6,094 nucleotides of DNA from Piscirickettsiaceae bacterium (lineage in GTDB: Bacteria > Pseudomonadota > Gammaproteobacteria > Nitrosococcales > Methylophagaceae): positions 1-6,094 of the forward strand of contig JABGUA010000034.1 of assembly GCA_018646825.1 (NCBI GenBank), in the 5' to 3' direction. A program made the position numbers and the translations under genes. Positions within the stretch are counted from its first letter, which is position 1; each line of letters opens with the position of its first letter. Positions 1 through 6,029 of this stretch are shown one piece after another. A model generated the notes under the pieces. The model was not told the DNA's origin. It did not search any database and worked only from the letters and a program-made list of their open reading frames with translations.

Positions 1-842
1 ATGTTGACTCCCGCATTAACAAAAGCAAACATGGGCAAAATAAAGAACGCTACCCAATAATGCAGGTCATGCTCTAACTCTTTTAATAAAGAAACATGGA
101 CACCTTCACGTTGTGAATTTAGCGGGATGGTAAAGGCTAAAGCAACGCCAGCTAAGGTGGCATGGACGCCAGACTTCAAGACACTTACCCACAAAACGAG
201 GCCAACCATAAAATAAGCTGCTTTTTTCGCCACACCTAACATGTTCATTGCAATCAATACAATCAAAGAAACAAACGCTACTGTAATGGATAACGTTGAT
301 AAATCAGTCGTATAAAACAACGCAATAATGACGATCGCACCTAAATCATCAATAATCGCCAACGCCATTAAAAAGAGTTTTAATGACACAGGAACACGAC
401 TACCCAACATCGACAAGATACCTAGAGCGAATGCAATATCTGTTGCAGTCGGTATTGCCCAACCAGACATCGCAATTGGGTTTTCATTATTATAATTAAA
501 AATCACATAAACCAAGGCAGGTATTGCCATACCACCGATTGCAGCAATACCGGGCAGCATCGCCTGTTTCACAGAGGATAAATGCCCTTCTATTAGCTCT
601 CGCTTGACTTCAAGACCAATCAATAGAAAAAAGATCGCCATCAAACCATCATTAACCCAATGGTGAAGTGACTTATCAATGTGCAAAGCACCAATTCGAA
701 CTTCGACAGGGATATGCAAGAATGACTGGTAAAGTGGCCCTAAAAATGAATTGCTTAAGATCAATGCCAAAATGGTGACAATAATCAGCAACACACCACT
801 CGATGATTCTTTTTCTATAAATTCTTCAATAATCGTTTTCAT
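1..842 (-). CDS. nhaA: Na+/H+ antiporter NhaA, C-terminus cut by window edge
   Basis: NhaA is an inner-membrane antiporter that expels one Na+ (or Li+) for two H+, giving sodium and alkaline-pH tolerance. The reading frame has no stop from the ATG at 842 to the left edge, giving 280 complete residues where E. coli NhaA has 388, so about a quarter is missing. I translated this by hand. Hallmarks are GLEVKRE (E78), TATDIAFALG (about 132-141; D135 equals E. coli Asp133), AIIDDLGAI (D165-D166, the Asp163/Asp164 ion-binding pair) and SGVHATLAG (H227, the counterpart of His225). Hydrophobic segments alternate with short loops throughout. The lysine corresponding to Lys300 lies beyond the window. 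A weak AGAG at 849-852 lies 6 bases before the start. It follows tpm by 47 bases on the same strand with no visible terminator, so co-transcription is likely. The family assignment is very firm. Confidence 0.97.
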   Translation of the reverse strand, partial: MKTIIEEFIEKESSSGVLLIIVTILALILSNSFLGPLYQSFLHIPVEVRIGALHIDKSLHHWVNDGLMAIFFLLIGLEVKRELIEGHLSSVKQAMLPGIAAIGGMAIPALVYVIFNYNNENPIAMSGWAIPTATDIAFALGILSMLGSRVPVSLKLFLMALAIIDDLGAIVIIALFYTTDLSTLSITVAFVSLIVLIAMNMLGVAKKAAYFMVGLVLWVSVLKSGVHATLAGVALAFTIPLNSQREGVHVSLLKELEHDLHYWVAFFILPMFAFVNAGVN

Positions 843-889
843 GAAACACTCTAATTAATTTCCAAATGGTAAGACTACAAGACTCACAC

Positions 890-1528
890 TTAATTCCGAT
901 TTAACAACCAAACAGACTCAGTTGCTGGACAGCACCCTTTCAGCCCACCTTCAACGTCATTCTCATACAATAGTGTCATTGAATAATGTTCACTGTAATA
1001 CAAAGCTAATTCTTCATTTGAGACAGAAAAAGGCGGCCCCGCCATTATGGACTGATCATAAACATAATTAATCACTAATTGATCTGACTTTTGAGATAAA
1101 GCCATCACTTGAATAGCGTAATCAGCACGCATCGTTTTTGGTAAAGCCACAATCGCAGCACGATCATACACTGCATTAACTTCGCCTAAAACAGTAATCG
1201 TTAATTTAAAAATATCGCCCACATAAATCATCAGTCCAGGGGCGCTGTAACATTTCAAAAAACCTAACTCAGCTATAACAGGTTCAAGTCCCAAATCATC
1301 AAACAATTCAACCACAGCGGGCTCATGCAACTCAATACCTTTAACCGATAGCCCTTGAGTCAACAACCACGCAATATCCAAAGTTTTACCGCACAACGGT
1401 AAAAAAATGGTTTGTCCTTTTTCCAACGCCAAGGCCTTGAAGTGTGCAAGCAATAAAGGATTAACCGCATCACGATGAAACCCGATCTGTTTATCTTCCC
1501 ATTTCTGATGCCAAAATGCTGGATCCAT
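890..1528 (-). CDS. tpm: Thiopurine S-methyltransferase (bacterial TPMT)
   Basis: A cytoplasmic S-adenosylmethionine-dependent methyltransferase (EC 2.1.1.67). Bacterial members methylate thiopurines. In Pseudomonas they are linked to methylation of selenium and tellurium compounds and to tellurite resistance. The 212 residues are near the usual length of about 218. The N-terminus MDPAFWHQKW is typical of the family. IFLPLCGKTLDIAWL (about 41-55) is the glycine-containing AdoMet-binding region, and GIELHEPAV (about 64-72) contains the acidic end of the second strand. YDRAAIVALP (121-130) is the family's conserved motif IV region, and GPPFSVS (164-170) is the conserved C-terminal loop. The start is supported by AGGG at 1537-1540, 8 bases upstream. 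It lies upstream of nhaA on the same strand. The natural substrate in this organism is unknown; the family assignment is very secure. Confidence 0.96.
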   Translation of the reverse strand: MDPAFWHQKWEDKQIGFHRDAVNPLLLAHFKALALEKGQTIFLPLCGKTLDIAWLLTQGLSVKGIELHEPAVVELFDDLGLEPVIAELGFLKCYSAPGLMIYVGDIFKLTITVLGEVNAVYDRAAIVALPKTMRADYAIQVMALSQKSDQLVINYVYDQSIMAGPPFSVSNEELALYYSEHYSMTLLYENDVEGGLKGCCPATESVWLLNRN

Positions 1529-1747
1529 TACTCACACCCTATTATAAACAAAGGAAAACCGCTAAAACATTTCAGAGATCTTCACTTATGGAATTGCTAC
1601 TCTCCAGCCAAAATGCCAACGCTGGCTACATAGTTATTTTACTTGCTGACAGCATTGTTAGTACATCACCGCCAAAATAGGTAAGGTTGCAGCCAAATTC
1701 ACTACTATCGTAATTGAAACTGCTATTCCGGATGATTTCGAAGAGAA
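1529..1747. other. Gap between hydrolase and tpm, with coding-like fragments
   Basis: No convincing gene is seen here. On the plus strand an ATG at 1588 opens a 30-codon frame ending at 1680. A second frame, open from 1662, ends at a TAA at 1749-1751 with the peptide TAIPDDFEEN. The two overlap in different frames and could be traces of a decayed gene or chance. On the minus strand the hydrolase frame continues past its TAG as a hydrophobic stretch. A weak 5-base inverted repeat (1604-1608 with 1621-1625) has no T-tract, so it is not a convincing terminator. Whether tpm has its own promoter here is unclear. Confidence 0.4.
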
Positions 1748-2650
1748 CTAACTGGCTTTTAAACTACTCGCAATAATTGCAATCCAAGCATCAGCAGAAA
1801 TCAAGCCATTCGCCCAGTCTTCCCAATCTAGAGACAAACCTTCTGATTGCATCTGTTCAACCGTCATTCCTGCTGTCATCATCGCCTTGACTTCATCCGT
1901 CGTACCAACCAACATCTCATGAAATTCGGCTAAACCAAGCTTGTCTGACAAAGTCCCATGGCCAGGAATAACAGTCGTATCATCATCAATCCTTGCTAGT
2001 ACAGCAGCCACATTATCAGCCATCTGCATGACATCACCACCGTTAGCGACATCAACAAAAGGAAACATACCAGAAAAGAAATTATCGCCCATATGGACAA
2101 TATTAGATTCTTTCATAAACACCACCGAATCACCATCAGTATGGCCATTCGGAAAGTGTACAATGTCAAAACTCTCACCATTAATAAACAATGATAACTT
2201 TTTGCTATAGGTCAGCGAGGGTAGCGCATGTTCAGGGTAAGGTTCAGATACCATGCCAAACAACTTTATCTCTTGTCGTGTTAATAAACGTGTCCGAACA
2301 TTATCGTGGGCAACAATTTGAGCATGATGACCAACTAACTCATTACCTTGCGTATGATCGCCATGCCAATGTGTATTGATTAAATACGTAACATTTTTTA
2401 CACCACCATCCCCTTCCAAAACATCCTCCAATGCTGCTGACATTTCCTTATAATCAGCATCAACCATCACCAAGCCTTGCTCCCCTTTTATTAAAGCAAT
2501 ATTACCGCCTTTACCTCTAAGCAAAACAACCGAGCCTGAGAGTGGTATCGACTTAAATGCTTTTGTCGAAGCATGGTGATCAGCACCATAAACCTGTAGG
2601 CTCGCTATAATTAAAAATAAAGCCATTCCAAATCGCGTTAATACAGTCAT
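1748..2650 (-). CDS. Exported metallo-beta-lactamase-fold hydrolase
   Basis: A probable dinuclear-zinc hydrolase exported to the periplasm; the substrate is unknown. Residues 1-22 form a signal peptide (R6, then a hydrophobic core, likely cut near VYG/A). The metal ligands of the fold are all visible: HWHGDH with H94, H96, D98 and H99; H170 in NGHTDGDS; D189 in HMGDNFF; and H231 in IPGHG. The bridging position is aspartate (D189), as in glyoxalase-II-type and general MBL hydrolases, and not the cysteine of class B1 lactamases, so a broad beta-lactamase role is not supported. Residues from about 240 to 300 form a helical tail (TVEQMQSEGL, then SADAWIAIIASSL) of the kind seen in many secreted MBL hydrolases. 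The start is decided by AAGGAG 8 bases upstream. It is transcribed leftward, away from the small gene and the YdjM-like gene. Confidence 0.88.
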   Translation of the reverse strand: MTVLTRFGMALFLIIASLQVYGADHHASTKAFKSIPLSGSVVLLRGKGGNIALIKGEQGLVMVDADYKEMSAALEDVLEGDGGVKNVTYLINTHWHGDHTQGNELVGHHAQIVAHDNVRTRLLTRQEIKLFGMVSEPYPEHALPSLTYSKKLSLFINGESFDIVHFPNGHTDGDSVVFMKESNIVHMGDNFFSGMFPFVDVANGGDVMQMADNVAAVLARIDDDTTVIPGHGTLSDKLGLAEFHEMLVGTTDEVKAMMTAGMTVEQMQSEGLSLDWEDWANGLISADAWIAIIASSLKAS

Positions 2651-2658
2651 TTCATCAT

Positions 2659-2664
2659 CTCCTT
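2659..2664 (-). promoter_or_regulatory. Shine-Dalgarno site of the MBL hydrolase
   Basis: AAGGAG on the minus strand, 8 bases before the ATG at 2650. It is the strongest ribosome-binding site in the window. It fixes the start and therefore the presence of the signal peptide. Confidence 0.8.
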
Positions 2665-2702
2665 AAAAACAAAACCAAATAGGCCGTTTATTTCTGCCAG
2701 CT

Positions 2703-2730
2703 ATCATAACTTAATAAAAGAACATTTTAA
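2703..2730 (-). promoter_or_regulatory. Candidate sigma-70 promoter for the MBL hydrolase
   Basis: Minus-strand TTAAAA (2725-2730, 4 of 6 matches to the -35 consensus), a 16-base spacer and TATGAT (2703-2708, 5 of 6 to the -10). The predicted start near 2696 would leave a leader of about 46 bases containing the Shine-Dalgarno site. AT-rich sequence produces such matches by chance, so this is only a candidate. Confidence 0.35.
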
Positions 2731-2824
2731 TCACCATCATTCAGCTTTTATTCAGCAACATCGCTTTATAGTCATCCCCAAAATTATCGATACAAGCCTA
2801 ACAAGGTATGGGACAACTTTAATC

Positions 2825-2980
2825 ATGAAAAATATGCTGTTTTTTCTAGCCGTACTTTTATTAAGTATTTCGATAGCGGGCGCTGCAAAAGTATCTGCAT
2901 TGCCCTTACTTCCAACACTTTGGCTATTTTCACCTATTTTCGTAGGGGTTTTAGGTTTACGACATTTAGCAAAAGTATAA
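2825..2980 (+). CDS. 51-residue membrane peptide with PEP-CTERM-like tail
   Basis: I translated this by hand. Residues 1-21 (K2, then LFFLAVLLLSISIAGAA) look like a signal peptide or first membrane segment. After a short linker (AKVSA), residues 26-46 read LPLLPTLWLF, then SPIFVGVLGLR, and the chain ends HLAKV. The order proline-rich motif, WLF, hydrophobic segment with glycines, basic end resembles the PEP-CTERM sorting tail, especially the gammaproteobacterial VPLPA variant. Proteins with that tail are processed by an exosortase; no exosortase is visible here. The tail departs from consensus: LPLLP replaces VPLPA, and R46, H47 and K50 replace an arginine cluster. There is almost no passenger between the two segments. 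The Shine-Dalgarno is weak (GGGA, 11 bases upstream), and the frame stays open upstream of the ATG without another in-frame ATG. It could instead be a two-helix small membrane protein, or chance. Confidence 0.5.
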   Translation: MKNMLFFLAVLLLSISIAGAAKVSALPLLPTLWLFSPIFVGVLGLRHLAKV

Positions 2981-3070
2981 CGACAATTAATGACATAAAA
3001 AGCCATTGTAGATAATATTAACGGGCCCTTCTTGTACAAAAACTAAACGCGATAACCCCACATAAAGACA

Positions 3071-3079
3071 TGCTATCAT
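3071..3079 (+). promoter_or_regulatory. Candidate extended -10 promoter for the YdjM-like gene
   Basis: TGCTATCAT fits the extended -10 pattern TG-n-TATAAT with one mismatch in the hexamer. No good -35 is seen 16-18 bases upstream. The predicted start near 3086 would give a leader of about 31 bases. Confidence 0.3.
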
Positions 3080-3116
3080 TCAACGTTAGAATATAAAGTA
3101 ACCAAATCAAAAAAGC

Positions 3117-4151
3117 ATGGATCCATTAAGCCAAGGCGTTGTAGGCATATCGGCCTCACAGTCTGTCTCATCAAAAAAAGAAATAGGCATCGCCAGTTTA
3201 TTAGGCTTTTTCTCTGGCATGGCTGCAGATTTGGACATCCTTATTCGCTCTGGAGATGACCCCCTCTTATTTTTAGAATTTCATCGCCAATTTACCCACG
3301 CCATCATTTTCATGCCGATTGGCGGACTAATTTGTGCCACGATTTTCTGGTTTTTACTTCGTCATACCTTTAAAAACCAAACCTTAACTTTCGGAAAAGC
3401 GTATCTCTATAGCACTGTTGGCTATGCTACGCATGGGTTACTAGATTCTTGTACAAGTTATGGCACGCAATTATTTTGGCCATTCAGCAATGATCGTGTT
3501 GCCTGGAATAACATATCGATCATCGACCCTCTTTTTACAATGCCATTACTGGCTATTGTGTTACTCGCCCTCTGGCGGCGTTCACACACTCTCGCCTATT
3601 TCGGTTCGCTTTATGCAATGAGTTATTTAAGCTTAGGCTTAATACAAGAAGATCGAGCAGTAACCATTGCCCAGGACATCGCAGAGAGTCGTGGTCATGA
3701 GGCCATTGACCTGAGTGTAAAACCAAGTTTTGCAAACTTGATTGTCTGGAAAAGTATCTACGAATACCAAGGCCGCTATTATGTTGATGCTGTTCGTGTA
3801 TTCAACACTACTGGTTTCTTTAAAGGTGACTCCACACCAAAATTGAATATTAACCGTGATTTTCCCTGGTTAAATACCACAAGTCAGCAAGCTATCGATA
3901 TTGAACGTTTTCGTTGGTTCTCTGCTGATCACCTTGCATTAGACCCCGACAACCCAAATCGCATTATTGATATGCGTTATTCGATGTTACCTAATAAATT
4001 AGACGGCCTGTGGGGAATTGAATTATCGCCATCGGCAGACTTGAAAAGCCATATAAAATGGACAGCTAATCGTAGTGCGAAAGATAGAACAAATAACCTT
4101 AAAACACTTTGGACAATGGTAAAAGGCACAGGCGCAAGCCCAGTACCTTAA
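3117..4151 (+). CDS. YdjM/DUF457-type inner-membrane metal-dependent hydrolase
   Basis: A member of the YdjM family (PF04307), inner-membrane proteins annotated as metal-dependent hydrolases; the true reaction is unknown. The start MDPLSQGVVG is characteristic. Conserved polar motifs sit between membrane segments: AADLD (36-40), HRQFTH (56-61) and HGLLD (106-110), followed by SYGTQLFWPFS. Their Asp and His residues are the likely metal ligands. Hydrophobic segments cover roughly 24-36, 62-82, 96-106, 136-153 and 158-176. Residues from about 177 to 344 are a hydrophilic domain rich in aromatic residues, absent from the shorter (about 196 residue) E. coli YdjM. I do not recognise its function. 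No clear Shine-Dalgarno precedes the ATG (AAAAAAGC), so the start rests on family similarity. E. coli ydjM is LexA-controlled, but no CTGT-N8-ACAG box is visible upstream here. It ends 3 bases from a convergent lipoprotein gene. Confidence 0.87.
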   Translation: MDPLSQGVVGISASQSVSSKKEIGIASLLGFFSGMAADLDILIRSGDDPLLFLEFHRQFTHAIIFMPIGGLICATIFWFLLRHTFKNQTLTFGKAYLYSTVGYATHGLLDSCTSYGTQLFWPFSNDRVAWNNISIIDPLFTMPLLAIVLLALWRRSHTLAYFGSLYAMSYLSLGLIQEDRAVTIAQDIAESRGHEAIDLSVKPSFANLIVWKSIYEYQGRYYVDAVRVFNTTGFFKGDSTPKLNINRDFPWLNTTSQQAIDIERFRWFSADHLALDPDNPNRIIDMRYSMLPNKLDGLWGIELSPSADLKSHIKWTANRSAKDRTNNLKTLWTMVKGTGASPVP

Positions 4152-4154
4152 CCC

Positions 4155-4544
4155 TTATTCAAAAACGTGTGGACAAGCACCATAATCATTAAAAGCAGTA
4201 TCCCAACGCCACACATCATTGGCTCGGCGCCAACGTGAATGAAAAAATGTCATCAGACAAGTACCTGATGGCAGTTCGACTAAAAAGGTGTCAAACTCAA
4301 CCACATCACCATATTTTGGATAAACTGTGCTTTGTGGCCACGTCAAACCACCACGAGCATCAGTTTCTGTTACCCAAAAAGCCTCAGGGGGCACCCATAT
4401 CTGCTGCGTGTTATCCCAAACCACCACAGGTTCAGCATCTCTTACCTCACCATGCTTTGGGCCATCAGTAACAACCTCTTCTCTTGTGCAGGCAGTTAAC
4501 AATAAAACCAAAGGTATCGCCATCAACCAAATTGACTTAGCCAT
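4155..4544 (-). CDS. Tryptophan-rich lipoprotein of unknown function
   Basis: A 129-residue product with a lipoprotein signal: MAKS, a hydrophobic stretch and the lipobox LTAC with C19 as the acylated cysteine. Residue 20 is threonine, not aspartate, so by the E. coli rule the protein would go to the outer membrane. The mature part carries seven tryptophans (W43, W50, W57, W69, W105, W112, W114) and two further cysteines (C96 in SGTCLM, C124 in YGACPH), which could form a disulfide. The compact, beta-looking chain ends ACPHVFE. I do not recognise the family. The start was chosen at the second of two adjacent ATGs because GGGAG at 4550-4554 sits 5 bases before it. An upstream TTG (4554-4556) overlaps that site and is unlikely. 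It is the last gene of the minus-strand cluster, 28 bases after the glycosidase, and converges on the YdjM-like gene with no visible terminator. Confidence 0.8.
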   Translation of the reverse strand: MAKSIWLMAIPLVLLLTACTREEVVTDGPKHGEVRDAEPVVVWDNTQQIWVPPEAFWVTETDARGGLTWPQSTVYPKYGDVVEFDTFLVELPSGTCLMTFFHSRWRRANDVWRWDTAFNDYGACPHVFE

Positions 4545-4549
4545 CATCA

Positions 4550-4554
4550 CTCCC
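4550..4554 (-). promoter_or_regulatory. Shine-Dalgarno site deciding the lipoprotein start
   Basis: Minus-strand GGGAG, 5 bases before the ATG at 4544 but only 2 before the ATG at 4547. It favours the downstream ATG and rules against the TTG at 4556, which it overlaps. Confidence 0.55.
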
Positions 4555-4572
4555 AAGTATTAACAAATAACA

Positions 4573-5310
4573 TCATTCATTACCTAGACGACTAACCTCA
4601 CCGATTATTACACCGAAAAGGCCATCAGACCGAATATTTTTTTTAGGTAAATAAACGCGAGATACCGAGCCATCCAAATACAAGGCTACTTCGCAACCTT
4701 GCTGTTTGAAATAATCGGCAAAATCATAAAAATTAACAAAACTTTTCGACATAGCAAACATAATACGGCCATCGGATAAAAGGCCGACACCATTACGAAT
4801 ACGTAAGCTTAACGACCCTTCGGTAAATTTTGGATTAATCTCGCCATCGACCAATAACATGGGGCCAGATTGTGTTGCATAGTCAATATCACTATTGAGC
4901 TCAAACTCAGATGTAGAAACGATATGAGCTTGACCTGACTTGGTCAAATAAAACACACCATTCGGCTGGATGTAAAAATTGCCGTAACCTTGCTGACGGC
5001 GACTTAAGCGGTATTGCATCTTGCCTTGCTCAATATATAAACCTAACGGCGTCAAATTTTCTTGGAAGATGCCACCATTCATTGCAAATACCAAAGTCTT
5101 GTTTTTCCTTGCTAGAGCCTGTTTTAAACGACTAAAATTTTGATATGGCTGTCCCGCATCATCGCGCCAAAAGAAGGCCAGGTTTCCTTGCGCCGGGTCG
5201 ACAATGTGGGTAATAAACCGATAAGGCAAGGGAATTTCATCAGCCAACACAACAGGCTGAATGACAAAGAAAAAACAACTAAAACACCAATGAATAAGAC
5301 GTTTATTCAT
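4573..5310 (-). CDS. Exported phosphodiester glycosidase (NAGPA-domain) protein
   Basis: It belongs to the phosphodiester glycosidase family (PF09992), named after the animal uncovering enzyme that removes GlcNAc from a sugar phosphodiester. Bacterial members are mostly uncharacterised and are thought to act on envelope or extracellular glycans. Residues 1-23 form a signal peptide (K3, R4, a hydrophobic core with CFFFVI, likely cut VLA/DE), placing it in the periplasm. Family motifs in order are FAMNGGIF (75-82), TPLGLYIEQG (87-96), ATQSGPMLLVDG (145-156), RNGVGLLSDGRIMF (172-185), then NFYDFADYF (193-201) and VALYLDGSVSRVY (208-220). The ending GLFGVIIGEV is also typical. At 245 residues it is little more than the catalytic domain. 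No clear Shine-Dalgarno precedes the ATG; it starts 12 bases after the previous gene, so translational coupling is possible. The substrate is unknown. Confidence 0.87.
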   Translation of the reverse strand: MNKRLIHWCFSCFFFVIQPVVLADEIPLPYRFITHIVDPAQGNLAFFWRDDAGQPYQNFSRLKQALARKNKTLVFAMNGGIFQENLTPLGLYIEQGKMQYRLSRRQQGYGNFYIQPNGVFYLTKSGQAHIVSTSEFELNSDIDYATQSGPMLLVDGEINPKFTEGSLSLRIRNGVGLLSDGRIMFAMSKSFVNFYDFADYFKQQGCEVALYLDGSVSRVYLPKKNIRSDGLFGVIIGEVSRLGNE

Positions 5311-5322
5311 CTGATGTAAATG

Positions 5323-5655
5323 TTAGCTCAATGGCCGAGCAAAATAGCTGCTCATCCAGTCATATAATTGTGATGGGCTTAGCGCATCAAAAGCCAACTG
5401 TTCAAATTCAGATGCCGGATCTTTATCTTTGTAAGAAAATTGATAACTCACGACATCAAGCTCATCATCATTCAAAATTAATATAATACGTTTACCTGTT
5501 TTTAAACAATCAATCGTCATGACATCAGCGGGAAACCCGGCATCGCGCATTTTATGGTGTACACCGACAATGGGATCGATATCAGCATGATTTAATTGAA
5601 CACGTTCATGTGCCTCAGTCGCCATATCACATAATTTTTTTAACTGTTCAGTCAT
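5323..5655 (-). CDS. Conserved-looking 110-residue cytoplasmic protein, unrecognised
   Basis: I do not recognise a named family. The product has no signal peptide or membrane segment and is acidic (runs such as NDDELD and KDKDPASEFE). The N-terminus (about 1-22) looks helical. A central part from VMTIDCL (45-51) through KRIILILNDDELD to VVSYQFSY (68-75) reads as successive beta strands, and LSPSQLYDWMSSYF (92-105) looks like a closing helix. The two cysteines (C9, C50) are not in a metal motif. A GAG at 5661-5663 lies 5 bases before the ATG as a modest ribosome-binding site. It sits between the NTF2-like gene (19 bases upstream) and the glycosidase (12 bases downstream). It is a genuine gene by packing and composition; its role is unknown. 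Confidence 0.78.
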   Translation of the reverse strand: MTEQLKKLCDMATEAHERVQLNHADIDPIVGVHHKMRDAGFPADVMTIDCLKTGKRIILILNDDELDVVSYQFSYKDKDPASEFEQLAFDALSPSQLYDWMSSYFARPLS

Positions 5656-5674
5656 CTAATCTCATTTCCATCAT

Positions 5675-6019
5675 TTACAAACCCACAGCAACATGTTGAA
5701 TAAGCCCATCATATATCAAAATATGCTCACTTCCTTGTCGGTTTTGTTCTTCACCATCAGGCAAAACACCTTTAAAACTAAATTCAATTTCAATAATATT
5801 GGGCTTGACCTCGGCGATATGATCAATAGTCCACGCCACAGACTCATACTGTCCATGGAACTCCCTCTGCATAGCAATCACATCAGCCTTTCCAATGAAA
5901 AAACCTAAATTAACAGAATAATAAGTGCAGTTTTCACTAAACAAACTGGCAATTTGAGGCAGCTCAGAGCGATTTGAATATGCAAAGTAATTACGTGCTA
6001 TTTGTCTAGCTAACGACAT
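5675..6019 (-). CDS. NTF2/SnoaL-like small protein
   Basis: A 114-residue cytoplasmic protein with the pattern of the NTF2-like/SnoaL superfamily, a cone-shaped alpha-beta fold used by small isomerases, cyclases, hydrolases and ligand-binding proteins. Typical elements are the first helices ARQIARNYFAYSNRSEL and IASLFSENCTYY, then the NLGFFIGKADVIAMQREF segment where the fold's pocket entrance lies. The strands WTIDHIAEV, IIEIEFSFKGVLPDG and GSEHILIYDGLIQHVAVGL follow. The usual catalytic Asp/His arrangement of SnoaL cannot be assigned from sequence alone. Two ATGs are adjacent (6022 and 6019); AAGG at 6026-6029 is 6 bases from the second and 3 from the first, so I chose the second. It is the first gene of the four-gene minus-strand cluster. 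The superfamily call is fairly safe; the function is not. Confidence 0.75.
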   Translation of the reverse strand: MSLARQIARNYFAYSNRSELPQIASLFSENCTYYSVNLGFFIGKADVIAMQREFHGQYESVAWTIDHIAEVKPNIIEIEFSFKGVLPDGEEQNRQGSEHILIYDGLIQHVAVGL

Positions 6020-6025
6020 CATTTA

Positions 6026-6029
6026 CCTT
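6026..6029 (-). promoter_or_regulatory. Shine-Dalgarno site of the NTF2-like gene
   Basis: Minus-strand AAGG, 6 bases before the ATG at 6019 and 3 before that at 6022. It favours the second of two adjacent start codons. The 65 bases upstream to the window edge show no good -35/-10 pair. Confidence 0.5.

Larger units (their letters stand above)
2651..3116. other. Divergent intergenic region with one small reading frame
   Basis: This 466-base stretch lies between the leftward hydrolase and the rightward YdjM-like gene. It holds the hydrolase Shine-Dalgarno site and candidate promoter, the 51-codon plus-strand frame at 2825-2980, and an extended -10 candidate before the YdjM-like gene. A 95-codon minus-strand frame across 2752-3039 lacks any family signature and is judged a shadow of the small plus-strand frame. 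No hairpin followed by a T-run is seen after 2980. Confidence 0.6.

Noticed and set aside
1541..1546. Perfect TATAAT on the minus strand just upstream of tpm
   Set aside because: Transcription would begin about 6 bases before the ATG and exclude the Shine-Dalgarno at 1537-1540, and there is no -35 match at 16-18 bases.
1604..1625. CCAGC/GCTGG inverted repeat as a terminator for the MBL hydrolase
   Set aside because: The stem is only 5 base pairs with a 12-base loop and no T-tract on the relevant strand.
2752..3039. 95-codon minus-strand frame in the middle intergenic region
   Set aside because: It is antisense to the better-formed 51-codon frame, has an erratic composition with scattered Cys, Lys and Arg, no family motif and no convincing ribosome-binding site.
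3029..3039. TTCTTGTACAA occurs here and again at 3447-3457, with the palindrome TTGTACAA as a possible operator
   Set aside because: A few 11-base repeats are expected by chance in 6 kb, the second copy lies inside a conserved coding motif (DSCTSYG), and it matches no operator I can name, including the E. coli LexA box.
4235..4563. Two 78-codon plus-strand frames across the lipoprotein gene
   Set aside because: Both are antisense to a gene with a clear lipobox and Shine-Dalgarno, and their His/Pro-rich composition is that of shadow frames.
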